Assembly: GCF_000281045.1 (NCBI RefSeq)
Contig: NW_008246116.1
Location: forward strand, 368,714 to 431,810
Reading direction: 5' to 3'
Source of the DNA: Saprolegnia diclina VS20
Taxonomy: Eukaryota > Oomycota > Saprolegniomycetes > Saprolegniales > Saprolegniaceae
DNA length: 63,097 nt
The first letter of the stretch is position 1. Every line of letters starts with the position of its first letter. Under the pieces are notes generated by a model, which saw nothing but the letters and a program-made list of their open reading frames with translations, searched no databases and was not told the DNA's origin. The position numbers and the translations under genes are program-made. Positions 33,964-45,937 of the stretch are shown piece by piece.

Positions 33964-34190
33964 TCGTTGCACTTCATCAACTTCAGCTGGTTTCTATAAA
34001 AACAACAATTAATACTATCGTGTTGTTAGATACGCGTTTGTCAAATGTGTGCGCGTGTACCTTACCGGGTGGCCAAGCGCTCAGAAAGTCGAGAAACCAG
34101 TTGAATGGTAGAAAGTTAAACTTTTCGTTTCAAGATCACTGACATCAGGTTCATTTTCAATTTCACCCACACTCACTGACACGAGCAACA
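33964..34190 (+). promoter_or_regulatory. Promoter/5' leader of member 3
   Basis: A diverged duplicate of 31428-31655: GTTGCACTTCATC, GGTTTCTAT, GTTTGTCAAATG, GTTAAACTTTTC, CAATTTCACCCACACTCACT and then the ATG, in the same order and similar spacing. Confidence 0.65.
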
Positions 34191-36395
34191 ATGTCCAAGA
34201 TGGAAAACCCGACGCTCGTGATCGAATCGTACGTCTCGTATGAGTCGGGCGTCCAAGACGCACTTCTCACGAACACGAAGCTGAGGGAGAAGGTTTCCGA
34301 GAAGGAACGCTTCCTCACGGACATGGGCGCTCGGCAGTGCATGGAGACGCTCAAATTCGTCGCCAAGATGCTCGAGACCTCGGTCGTTGCGTCGCACGGC
34401 TTTTCGTGCCACACCAAGATAGTCAACACTCTCGTTCGCTATGTAACGCTTGTCGTGAACATGGAGATTGCCGCTCACGAGTTCCTCGATGCGTGCTTGC
34501 AAGTGCTGAAGTCCTACAAGTGTGCATTTGACACCCTCATCCAGGGGAAACCTGACCACGCCAAGTTGTTGCTCCTCTCGAGCTCCGAGGTCGCGGGCCG
34601 CATGGAGGCAATCGCGGACAATCTCGTGAAAACGTCCGAGGAGGCTATGGACGACGCGCGAGCAAGCCTCGATGAGACGACCCAAACCTCCTGCACCATG
34701 AGCACGCAGAAGGAGAAGAAGACAACCGAGGGCGAGGAGCTGGCGCTCAAGAAGAAATACCTTGAGGCATATGCAAGGGACTCCGAGGACGATGTCGCGG
34801 CCGCCAAGAATGCAGTGAAAGGGGCCGCAGTGAACTGCCGGGTGCAAGCACACGTCGTTGCCACAAACACGAGAACGACGTGGCTGTGGGGTTTCTACAC
34901 CAGCGAGGCCACGCGCCAAGCCGAGCGCGATATGCACTACCTCGAGGGGGTCGAGAACATATTACGCGCCCGCTGGGTCGAAACTCTCGAGAAACAGCAC
35001 GAGGTCAACCGGGGTATTGCCGCCATTGTGGCCAAGATCGCGCGCCATCGTGACGAAGGCAAGCCGTACGAGCAGGCTGTCACGGCACTCGAGTTGACGG
35101 TCAAGGCACTTGGCAGCATCAAGACGAGTTTCGAAAAAGTACGTGCATTTTGGACCAAGCTCAAGACCCGCTACGACGGAATCGCCACAAACGGTGACAC
35201 CATCGACATACTCTTCGAAGCAGATGCTGTTGAAGACCCTGCCGAATGCTACGACCTGATGACAGACCACTGGCACGACTGGCTTGCGCTCACCAAGATT
35301 AGCTACGAAGCCGTCAACGGTATAGTAGGCGTCACGACAACAGTGCACGGCGTCATGTCCGATTTGCCCAACTCGCGGCAAGCGAGCGAGCGCCTACCAG
35401 GTCTCCTCAAGGATCTCCTAGAGACCCTCGAGGAACACGAGGCGCATATCAAGCGTTCAATGAAGGAACAGCAGCACTCAGCAACAATGCCCACGATGAC
35501 GAACCGAACTCTCACGATTGCATCGTCCAATTGCTACGAGACGGCCGTCCGCGTCGAGCCCTTCAAAGACACTGAGCTCATGGAGAAGGTTGCGGCGAAG
35601 GGATCACATCTTGGAAGAATCAGTGGTCGGCAGTGCATGGAGACACTCAAAGAAGTCAACAAGTTGCTCGAGATCGCAGCCACTGTGTCGCACAGCTCTT
35701 CGTGTCACGCCAAGATCGTGGCCCTCCTCGGTGACTACCAGACGCTTGTCGTCGAAATCGACACTGCCGCCGACGCGTTTCTTTGCGGCTGTATGCAAGT
35801 GCTCAAGTCCTACAAGTTTGCATTTGCCTTCCTTCACAAGGGAAAATATGACAAGACCAAGAAACTACTCGTCTCGACGTGCGCCGTCGCGGGCCGCTTG
35901 GGGGCAATTGCGGGCGAGCTCGTGAAAGCGTCCGCGGAGGCTGTGAAAGACGCCCGGGTCAGCGTCGAAGTGACTTTCGCTTGGGCCAACAAAATGAAAG
36001 ACAAGGCAACGGTGAATGATGTGTCGTACGAGCTGGCTCTCAGAGCACTCGGCTTCACCACCTCTAGATTGGAAGAAATCTGCGAATTTTGGTGGAAGCT
36101 CAAGATCCACTTTGACGTCACCACCCAAAACGGTGACACCATCGACATGTTCGTCGACCCAGATATGCTTGAAGACCCATATTTTATCGACGAGCTGACA
36201 AGCGTTTGGCACGACTGGCTTGCGCTCACCAAGATCAGCTACGAACTCGTCCAAGGAATGAAGGACGTCAAGACGACAATGCACGACGTCATGTCCGATT
36301 TGCCCAGCTGGAAGCAAGCGAAAGAGCGCCTGCCACGTCTCTCCAAGGATTTCGAAAAGCTTCTCGAGGCAAACAATGCCCACCGTCTGACATGA
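34191..36395 (+). CDS. Helical-family protein, member 3: two modules in one frame (734 aa)
   Basis: Module A (about residues 1-430) is a full family unit: signature NPTLVIESYVSYESGVQ, helical bundle, long helix pair with aromatic tip (RTTWLWGFYTSEA), ALGSIKTSFEKVRAFW and HGVMSDLPNS. Without an intervening stop, module B (about 433-734) begins NRTLTIASSNCYETAVR and repeats the fold in a shorter form of about 300 residues, ending with MHDVMSDLPSWKQAKERLPR. Both modules carry the WH(D/E)WLALTKISYE motif. No signal peptide, membrane span or intron is seen. It is best read as a tandem gene duplication fused into one reading frame. As for member 2, the fold suggests an alpha-helical, possibly membrane-active protein, but no function is demonstrated. 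Confidence 0.75.
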   Translation: MSKMENPTLVIESYVSYESGVQDALLTNTKLREKVSEKERFLTDMGARQCMETLKFVAKMLETSVVASHGFSCHTKIVNTLVRYVTLVVNMEIAAHEFLDACLQVLKSYKCAFDTLIQGKPDHAKLLLLSSSEVAGRMEAIADNLVKTSEEAMDDARASLDETTQTSCTMSTQKEKKTTEGEELALKKKYLEAYARDSEDDVAAAKNAVKGAAVNCRVQAHVVATNTRTTWLWGFYTSEATRQAERDMHYLEGVENILRARWVETLEKQHEVNRGIAAIVAKIARHRDEGKPYEQAVTALELTVKALGSIKTSFEKVRAFWTKLKTRYDGIATNGDTIDILFEADAVEDPAECYDLMTDHWHDWLALTKISYEAVNGIVGVTTTVHGVMSDLPNSRQASERLPGLLKDLLETLEEHEAHIKRSMKEQQHSATMPTMTNRTLTIASSNCYETAVRVEPFKDTELMEKVAAKGSHLGRISGRQCMETLKEVNKLLEIAATVSHSSSCHAKIVALLGDYQTLVVEIDTAADAFLCGCMQVLKSYKFAFAFLHKGKYDKTKKLLVSTCAVAGRLGAIAGELVKASAEAVKDARVSVEVTFAWANKMKDKATVNDVSYELALRALGFTTSRLEEICEFWWKLKIHFDVTTQNGDTIDMFVDPDMLEDPYFIDELTSVWHDWLALTKISYELVQGMKDVKTTMHDVMSDLPSWKQAKERLPRLSKDFEKLLEANNAHRLT

Positions 36396-36859
36396 AATCT
36401 CAGAGCATCAGACCGCAAACCAACTACTTCGGGCATTACGTTTTCCATCAAGTTATGCATAGCACTTCCAGTATATTAGTACATGCACTGCTATATTTAC
36501 TCGTTCTGCCTTCCATATATACTATTGCAGTATGTATTAGTCTCAGTTGATCATGCTAGTACGACAGGTTCCGCTGTAAGTGTCCTTTTGCCAACCGGTT
36601 TAGCAACGTAGCACAGAGGGGTTGTCGGTGGGCAATTGTCTATGTTAGCGAAACACATTTGGTCGAGCGAACGAGATGCTTACCGTCACGGCACACAGTG
36701 TAAAAGAGTATGCTTGGCAAAGCGCACTTTGCTGTTGATGATGGCCGTTCTAGATGGGCGGGGTAGGGGTGCCACATTGCCGTTTGTTAAATTCGGCATC
36801 CAACCTCTGAAAATGCATATGGTGGCCCATGGCACAACTGTGAATGGCCGACCTCGTCG
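36396..36859. other. Spacer with presumed SMG1 promoter
   Basis: AT-rich near 36460-36540, then more balanced toward the SMG1 start. No gene, RNA or repeat is seen. Confidence 0.4.
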
Positions 36860-39800
36860 ATGAACGACCAGCAGCAGCCGCCCGACCTCTCGGGCCTGCT
36901 CCTGCGCCTGTACCAGCAGAGCCAAGGGATACACAAGTCGAGCAAGAAGGCCTCGGACGAGCTCCAGTCGCACCTCGCGACGACCGCGCTGCCCGTCGAC
37001 TGCCATGAAAAGCTCTTTCACCAGATTCTGCACCATGCGACGCTGTCGGGCGACGCCAACGCGGGCCCGACGCGCTGGCTCACGCTCGTGGCCGCGTCCA
37101 ACCTCCTCTGCACGGCGGGCATGCTCGCCATGTACCCGATGCCCGTGCAGCAGAAGATCCTCCTACGCGTCTTACCAGAGGCGCTCGAGCGCTGGTTCAA
37201 GCTCACGGCGACCGACGACCGCCAAGTGCATGGCAATGGCCAACTCCGAGACGGCGTCTTTGTACCGTCGACGATCCTCCAGCACGAGCGACTCTCGCAG
37301 CAGAGCGGACAGGCGTTTGCGCTTGCCATGTTCCTCGACGCGATCGTGTCACTGCTCGAGGGTAGCGACGACGAGGCCGCGGTCGTCGAGCTCAGCCGCG
37401 TCCTGCAGACGACCGCGATTGCTCACCCGAGTGCGCTGCAGAAAGGCTTTGTCCGGGCTGCAAACGTTCTCCTTGGCTGGACGATGCGCGTCGAGACGGC
37501 GCCGGTCCATCGGTGCGTCTCCGTCGTCTTTTGACTTTGCTACATCCAACTCCTTCGATTGAATCTAGGGACCTGCTCGTGGCCGTCCTCTTTGACTGCA
37601 AGGAGCTCTGGGCGACCAACACGGTGTTTGCCTCCCAGCTCATTACGTCTCTCGTTCGGGTATTCCTCCTCTATCCATACGTGTCGTCTCAACAGCTCTA
37701 CATGCTAAGCATCTTCTTGCTAGGACATTGAAGAGCACAGCGGCAGCTTGCACTCGCCGTTGGACCTCGAGCGCTACAACGCCGTGGTCGTGTGCTTTCT
37801 CGCGGTCGCGCACGGTGTCGGCGATATCGCTGCCAGCGCACTCGCGCAAGTCGTGCACGCTCTCTTGAGCTTTGGCGGTCACTACCTCCTCTCGTACAAG
37901 CGCCTCATGCCTGTATGAATGCTCATGTATAGCGTAGGATCAAGACGGTGCTGCACTGCGCTCGGACCTTTGGGAGCGTCGCCAGTGCCGCTGACTCGTG
38001 GGCGCTCGCGGCGGTCGACTGTCTCTTGCTGCACACGTGTGCGCTCAGCGAGCGGCACTTGGCGTCGACCAATCAAGTCGCGTCGGTGCTCGATGCTGTC
38101 GACGCGCTCTTGTCACCGCTGCCCGTACAGCCCATTGCAGCGCTGCGTGTGCTCACCCGGCGCATCCCAACCGACCTGCCCATGCCGTATGGCGCCAAGA
38201 CGACGGCCGTGCCGACGGCAGTGATGACGACGCCGACGCATCCGCTCACGGCGCTGAGTCACCTCGTGCATCTTCCGAGCTTGTTGCCGCGTGCGACGCG
38301 CCTCGCGACGGCCATGGCGCGCGTCGGTGGCGTCTCGATCCTCGAGGTTCGCTCTTTCCATCTGTGTCGGTTGAAACATTGAAACATTGATATTCGGAAT
38401 GTAGGTCTACAGCCTCGACGCCGTCGGGTCGAGTCGGGACGTGACATACGCAATGTTTTGCCTCATGGTGCTCGGTATCGCCGCGGTCCCCGAGAGCATT
38501 CCGGACCAGAGCTGCCTCGATGGCATCTGCACGCGTCTCGCCAAGGCCCTTGACAAGTGGCCAACGACCGCGCCTCTGTACATGGGCACAGTCCACGTCT
38601 TGCGCCGCCTTCTGCCGCGCTCGTCGCATGCAATGGACAGCGCGCCGTTGCTTGCGACACTTGCGACCCACGTGGCGTCCTACGCGCACGCCCCGGTGTT
38701 TCAGCTGTTTCTGTACCTGCTCGAGCACTTGCCGCCTTCGCTGCCGCTGGATGCGACCTTGCAGCGCCCGTTTGATGCGCTGGCACGGCACCGGACGCCA
38801 GACGTGCGCGCGTTTGCCCTGCGCTGCCTCGTCGCGTTCGAGTCGCCGACGCTCCTCGACGTCGGCCTCGCGAGCCTCTTTGACCCGGCAGCGATCGTGT
38901 CGACGCCGGCGCTAGCGCTCGTCGCGCATGCGGTGCTGCAGCCACGGCCTGCATATGTCTTGCCACGCCTGTACCGTGCCCCAACAACCACGGCGGCGTG
39001 TACGCTGACGAGCTTTGCGTCGCTCCTCGCCTTGCTCGAGACAAATGACGAAGAGCTCTGGACCAAACCGCTGCTGACGATTCGCGACCAGCTCTGGGCC
39101 GCGGCGACGTGGTGTGTCGAGGCGCGGCTGCGCACGCACTATGGCAACGCCGGCCAGACCTTTGCTGCCCTCGAGCGGCTCCTTGTCCAGCGCAGTGGCG
39201 TCGCCGGTCGTCTTCTTGTGGAGTTTGTGCATGCGCTCGAGCTCGCGATCCTGCAAGCGTGCCACGACCCGACGCGCCGCCCCATGGATGCGAAAGCGCA
39301 GGCGTTCTATACGACGAACCGCAAGGTGTGCGAAGACTGGCTGCTCCGCATTCGACCGGCGCTTGTGCGTATCTGTGACGCGACAGACGCGACGTCGCTC
39401 ATGGCCTATCACGCGCTCTCGTTAGTGCGCGGGCGCAAGCCGTCGGCGCCCGCGCTGTACTCGGCAGCCACCGGTCTCTGTGACGTGCTGGACGTTCCGT
39501 CCTTGGTCGGGTTTGGCGCGTATGCAAACACGCATGCGCTGCACGTGCCATGGCTGCCCGCGATCGTCCAAGAAGCGCAGCTGCTCTATGAAGACGCAGC
39601 GAAAAGCTACGAGCATTTGCTGGCGCCGCTCTTTGCGCTCTCGGAGCGCCATGCGTCCGGAATGCACCTCGCGTTCGAGTCGGAGGCGACCAAGCAAGCG
39701 ACGCTCCGGTCGCTGCAGACGACGCTCGCCGAGGCCGGCCTCGAACATGTGTCGCTGGCGTCGCTGCTCGTGCGTTGTGCCAAGTGCTACGCCAAGGTGC

Positions 39801-42800
39801 ACGCGTGGCTTCCTGTGAGCGCGCTCATGCGCAACTCGCTGGACTTGAGTCTATTTCTCAGCCACCTCCAAGCCTGCACCGACGAAACACTCAGTGTCGC
39901 AACCGACATGACGGCGCTCGCCGCGTCGTGGGACATGGAGCACGCGCTCGTTCGCACCAAAACGAACCCGAGTCTCCGGTTCAGCAGCCTCCCGACGACC
40001 CTCCCGCCGTTGCAAGCGTGGACCGTCCTGAGTGTCGTCGACGATGCGCTCGTTCGGGTGTCGCTGGCGCCGTCGCTCGCCGACGTATGCCTTGACGGAC
40101 ACGCCGCGCTTTTGGCCAAAAAGCTCAAGCTCTCGACGCTCGATGAGCATGCGGTCGCCGCCGTCAAAGGCGCGCATCTGAGCCAGCGCCTCCAAGCCAC
40201 GCTCGTTCACGTCAAGTGCCTCGAAATGCTGCGGCGCGCCAAGCCGGCCGACGACGTCCCGCGGCTCCGCGCGTACGAGCACGATGCGAGCGTGTACCTT
40301 CCGCTGCTGGACGTCTCGCGTTACCTGGGCCTCGACCAATTCGACGTGCAACTGCAGATGGTGCGGCTTGCGCGCAAGCAGGGCAACCTCCAGTTTGCGT
40401 CGTCGCTCTTGGCGCAACTCGCCGACGTGCCGGCCAAAGCTGCCATCGTCAACTACGAGCAGGCGTGCCTCGACTTTGCGTGCGGTGCGCCGGCCGACGC
40501 GGTCGCGCGCCTCTTGCCCGTCACGCCCGACGCCCACAACGTGCACGTCAAGGCCTACGGCAAGATTGCGTCCTGGCTGCAAGACGAGCATGCATGGGTT
40601 GGTGCCGAGGCCAAGCGCAATGCCGTCGTATATGGCGACCCCACGGCGCTCATTGAAGCGAGCTTGGCGGCGGCCACGCAGATCGCACCGACGTCGTACC
40701 AGAGCTGGCTCGCGTGGAGCGACTACTGGTTCCATGCAAGCACGACCGCCAGTATGGCGCTGGCGCCGGACGACGCGACTGCGCTGAACTTGCTCTTGGC
40801 CGATGACGCGCTGGCCCCGCATGCCGACGCGTTGCGTGCCAGTCTCGGGCACATGATCCAAGACGACGAAGACGATCGTATTTCATTTGCGACATGCTGC
40901 GAGTCGGTGCCCGACTCGAGAGCGCTCGACCAGCTCCAGACGCTGTACCAACGGGTGCGGGCGCAGGCGCTCACATCGCACCATGCAGCGATTCAAGGGT
41001 ACTTTACCTATCTGCAAACAGCGTCGCCGGCGTCGATCCAGTCGCACGGGCTCATTGTCACACTGCGACTGCTCGGGTTTCTCGTGCGCTGGGGCACCGA
41101 ACACTCGCTGCAAGCGGTTTTGGACGACGGCGTTGCGTTATCGCCGATCACGCCTTGGGAACGCATCGTCCCGCAGCTGCTCTCGCGGCTCAAGCACCCG
41201 AATGCGAGCGTCGCCGCGCGTCTCACGTGCATTCTGTCTCGACTCGCGGCGCAGCGCCCGCAGCTCATGGTCTACCCGGCGGTCGTCGAATCGATGGCTA
41301 CAGCGTCGCTTCTCGATGCAAACCTCGTCGCCGGTGTCCACCAAGTGGTCAAGGAACTCCGCCGCGTCGCCTTGCTCTACGAAGACGCATGGGTGAGCCT
41401 TCTGACAAAGCTGACGACGGACGTGAGCCGGCGCGGCCATACGCTCGAGAAGGAAGCGGCTCGGATGGAGAAGAATAAGTCGCTTTCGTTCGAGGACAAG
41501 CGGCGCCTCGGGCAGCAGACGTATGTCGCGATCCTCAAGCCCGTGCTCTCGGCGCTCGAGTCGCTGAGCGCCGAGACATGGCAGCGCCCGCCGACGACGC
41601 CCCACGAACGGTGGTTTGTACTGCATTTTGGCCCAGCCCTCGAGTCGGCATTGGAGCGGCTCCGCGCTTCGTGCGACGCACCGGCGCTGCTCGCACGGGT
41701 GTGGGCGCCCTTCCACGACCTTCTCAAGCGTCTGCAGCCGCACCAGCGCCGCCTCTCGCTGCCGTTGGCCGAGATCTCGCCGCTGCTCGCGACCCTTCGA
41801 TCGGGCGTGCCGCTGCCAGGAGCGACAAATACGACGGTGGACATTGCCCATATCGACGTGACAGCTCATGTGCTGGCGACCAAGACACGGCCCAAGACTT
41901 TGGTGCTGCACGGCACGGACGGCCACTCGTACCAGTATTTGCTCAAGTCGCGCGAGGACCTGCACTTGGACGAGCGCATCATGCAGCTACTCGCGACGAT
42001 CAACGTGAGCTTGGGCGCCAACAAGGACGCGCGGTACATGGACCTTGGCGCCCGGCACTACAGCGTCATCCCGCTAGCCAACGACGCGGGCTTGATCCAG
42101 ATGGTGCCCAACGTCACGCCGCTCTTCCAGCTGCACACGCCACCGTCGTCATCATCGTCGTCATCGCCCACGGCGCCGTTTTACGCCGCGTTGAAAGCCC
42201 TCGGCGTCAAAGATGCGAGTCCCAGCGGCCGGCCAACTTGGTCCCACGCGGTGCTCAAGCAAGCGTACGAGGCGTTGGTCGCCGAGACCAAGCGCCGGCC
42301 CAACGTGCTCCGGCAAGACATGCTCGCGAGCTCATCGTCGATCGACGAGTTTCAGCGCAAGACGACGCGGTTTGCGCGGTCGGTTGCTGTCATGTCGGTC
42401 GTCGGGTACCTCATTGGACTCGGCGATCGCCACCTCGACAACATGTTGCTCTGCAACGCGTCCGGGGACGTGGTGCACATCGACTACAATGTGTGCTTTG
42501 AGAAGGGCACGAAGCTCAAGGTGCCCGAAGTCGTGCCCTTCCGCCTCACGACGATGCTGCTCGGTGCGCTCGGCGCTACGGGCATCGAAGGCACCTTTCG
42601 TGTGGCCATGGAGCGCACCTTGGCCGTGACGCGCGACGACGTGGCGACCAAGGAGACGATTCTGACGCTCCTTGAGGCGTTTGTGTACGACCCGCTCCTC
42701 GACTGGAAGGACGGTCCGGCGAAACTCTGGCGCATGGAGATGAACGTGCAGCTGTCGCTCTTTGCGTCACGCGCCCACGAGCGCGGCGCCGAGACGACGA

Positions 42801-45800
42801 CCGTCTGGGAGCGTATCCAACGCGCGTGGTCGGCACCGACGTTGACGCGGCTGCTGGCGCGCGCGCGGCCGCTCGTGGCCGCCGCCGACAGTGTCGCCTC
42901 GCTCGCGCGCGAAATCACCGAGACGACGGCGCAAGTGGACGCTGCCGACGTGGAACTCGCCGGCTTGCAGGACGCGCTTGCGGCGACGACCCTCGACGAC
43001 GAAAGCGACGACCCGATGCGGGCCTTTGAACGGGCAAACGAGCGTCTCAGAGCTTTTATGGGACGCTGCCACGACGCCTCCGAGTCGCACAAGACGAGCG
43101 TCGCGCTGCCGCCACGAACGCTTGGCTACGGCACGCACGACGACCTCCCGACGCTCGCCAGTGTGTGCAAGGCGCACCGGCTTGCACCGCTCGTGTCGGC
43201 GGTCGATCGCGCGGCGGTGGCCTTGAACCAGCAGCTTACCGCTCTTGAACCAGTGCTGCAGCCGGCGCTACACTGGTTTGAGAGCGTACGAGACACGGTT
43301 TGCGGCCCGTCGCGCGGCCATACGATCATGGACGAGTGGCACGCGTACGGCATGAACCTTATCGCAGCCGTGAGCAAGGCCGACCCGCTCGCGCACCTCG
43401 CACTGCACAGGGCCATGTCGCTGCCCTCGCTCCTCGAGGACATGGCGCTGGCGCAGCCGCTGCAGTACATGTTCCGTCTCGTCAAGCTACCCGATGGACG
43501 CCTTCTGGACGACGACGAGCCGGCGCTCGCTGCACGGACCAGCCAGATTCTGCCGCGCCTCAAGTCGCTCAAGCTCTCGAACGCGGAAGCCCACAAGACG
43601 ATCAAAGCGGCGATTGCTCAGTGGGGCTTGGACCAGCTCTCGGCGCCGCGGTCGTGGCGCCACCTCCGTACGTTCATCTACGAGGCGGCGTTCCTGTTCG
43701 ATCTCGCGGAAAAAGGGGCGGTGAAGCGCGACGCGATTGCGTGCTGGTGGCTCCTCCCGCCAGAGGGCTGGATGCGGTTTTACACGGGCAAGTGGCGCCT
43801 CGTGTTTCGACCGGCCGACTTGATGCATCGACGCCTCAAGGACGTGCTCTTGCCACTGTACCATCCACTGCACCCGCTCCGACGCTCGTCAATGTCGGCG
43901 CTCTGCGCGCCACTGCGTGCCGAGCTCGACCGCCTCGACGCTGAACTGGCGACGGTGCCCCGCGCCGAGTGGTCGGGATGGCTCGATGCTCTTGGCTGGC
44001 ACCCGAACAGTCGCGACGACGGAGCGTTCTGGGAGGCGCCGCTGTATCACTACCACGGCGCTGTCCTGTCGGTGTGGTGGCTGCCCGGGATGCACCAGCT
44101 ACGCGCCTTGTGCTGCCAATTCGCGACGCTCGAGACGACGTGGTCGGACCCGTCGGCGGCGTACGGGATCGAGCACAAGTGGGTGACGTGTCTTCTCACG
44201 ATGAGTCGTCTCGTGAGTGCCAATGCCCATGAAGACGCGCTGCAGTCGGTCCTCGACGCGGCCGCGGCGTCCGTCTTGGACCTGGCGTACGGGGCCATGC
44301 GCTCGGTTCTCGAAGACACGATCGCGAGCGAGTGGAAGCTGCGCGTCGACCATGGACTGGACCGCACGTGGGTCGAGGCCCTTGTACGACCGATGGCCCG
44401 CGGTTCGTTGACGGTCGACGCACTGCTGGACGCGGTCGAGCTGCGCCCGATGCTCGACATCCTCCACGACCGATGGCACTATCTCTGGGACCGCGAAGTG
44501 TCGGCGTACCGCACCGCGTTGGTCCTGCACACGCGCCAGCTTGAGGCGCAACGGGCGACGCTGAGCTCGTGGGTGCAACCCGACCACGAGCAGTCGCGCG
44601 CGTCCCTCTTGCAAACGCTGACCGAGACGGAAGCGATGGTCACCGAGCTCCTCGTGCGACGCGACGCACTCGAGGCAGCGCTCAACGACGCGCAACCGGT
44701 CTTGGACGATGCGGTCAGCCGCCGTCCGACGCTTCAAGCGCCACTGCAGTCGACGCGCACGGAGCTGCGATCGCTCGTGGCGCAGGCCGACGACATTTAC
44801 CTCGTGATCGAGTGGGCCAAGTACTTGGACAGCGCGTTTCGCGAGAGCGACAGTGACCGCGTGCGTGAGCTCGACGACGAAGGCCTCGCGGTGGTCACCG
44901 AGTACATGGCGCTGGAGGCGGCGTCCGCGGCGCAACGAGCAGCGACCCGCGACCACGAGGAACGCAGCGCCGCGCTCGACCGAATGCGCAAGGACGCGTC
45001 CGACCGTCTGCGCCGTCTCCACTTGGCCCATGCCAAGGCCCACACCGAGATGGACAAGCTTTTGCATCAAACACTGCCGTCGCTGGCGCCGCTGCTCGAG
45101 CAGCTCCAGCAGTCGTGGTTGCCAGAGGCGTTCAACGCGCTCTCGACCAACCCGAGTCATGTGCTCTGGGAAAACGAGCGGCTCGTGCGACTTCTCAGTA
45201 AGAGCGTCAAGCACGGCGTCCTCCCTGAGCTGCAGACGAAGCTCAAGGCGTTTGAAGGCGCGTGTCGCCAGCTGCATGGCATCCTCTCGGCGCTCGAGGC
45301 ACCGATGAATGCACTCACGTCGCTGCCTCTGGACGCCGCCTTTGGCCGGAAGAAGACGCTGGCCAACATCGTGAGCGGCGGCGCAGCGGTCGAACCGTCG
45401 ATCGATGCGCGGACGCAGCTCGTGACGGCGCTGTGTCACGTCGTGCACACGTGTCGGGACGACGACACGGCGGGTACCATCGTCGCACGGACCATCAGCG
45501 TCATGGGCGGCTTCTTTGACATTGCCCACCACGCGCTCGACCTCTCGAAACAAGACGAGCACGAGTGGTCGGACGACGGCAGTGACAGTGACAGTGACAA
45601 TGACGCTAGTGACGAAGACGACAGTGGCAGCGACAATGACAGCTGTGCCAAGGCGTCCGACGACAATGACGACGATGAGAACGCCAGCAACGACATTGTT
45701 CGCGTTCAGGAACGCAATCGGTACGGACTCCATGTCCTCCAGCGCGTCAAGGAGAAGCTCGATGGCTACACGGTCCCGAACGCGCCGCCGCTGGCGTGCC

Positions 45801-45886
45801 CCGCGCACGTCGAGTACCTCCTCTCGCAAGCCACGAGCGTCGACAACCTCTGCGTCATGTACGAAGGCTGGACACCATGGATCTAA
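36860..45886 (+). CDS. SMG1: SMG1, PI3K-related protein kinase of nonsense-mediated mRNA decay (2,932 aa)
   Basis: It phosphorylates UPF1 to trigger nonsense-mediated decay. Exons 36860-37512, 37569-37653, 37724-37893, 37938-38346 and 38405-45886 join in frame (introns 44-70 nt). The N-terminal 1,500 residues are helical HEAT/FAT-type repeats without sharp motifs. The kinase domain starts near residue 1595 (TLVLHGTDGHSYQYLLK). The catalytic loop is GYLIGLGDRHLDNMLL and the metal-binding segment is HIDYNVCFEKG, a wording diagnostic for SMG1 rather than TOR or ATM, followed by LLEAFVYDPLLDW. A region of about 1,100 residues separates kinase and FATC, as in other SMG1 proteins, and contains an acidic Asp/Ser run (about 2824-2867). 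The C-terminal FATC ends VDNLCVMYEGWTPWI, matching the SMG1-type YEGWT end. Confidence 0.95.
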
Positions 45887-45937
45887 CTAGTGGCGCCACG
45901 ACGATCATTGTTATCAACGCGCCGTACGAACGACGTC

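Noticed and set aside
44099-45829. 576-codon open frame on the minus strand
   Set aside because: It is exactly opposite the SMG1 C-terminal region and FATC. It is Arg/Val-rich in the way expected of an antisense frame and has no motif.
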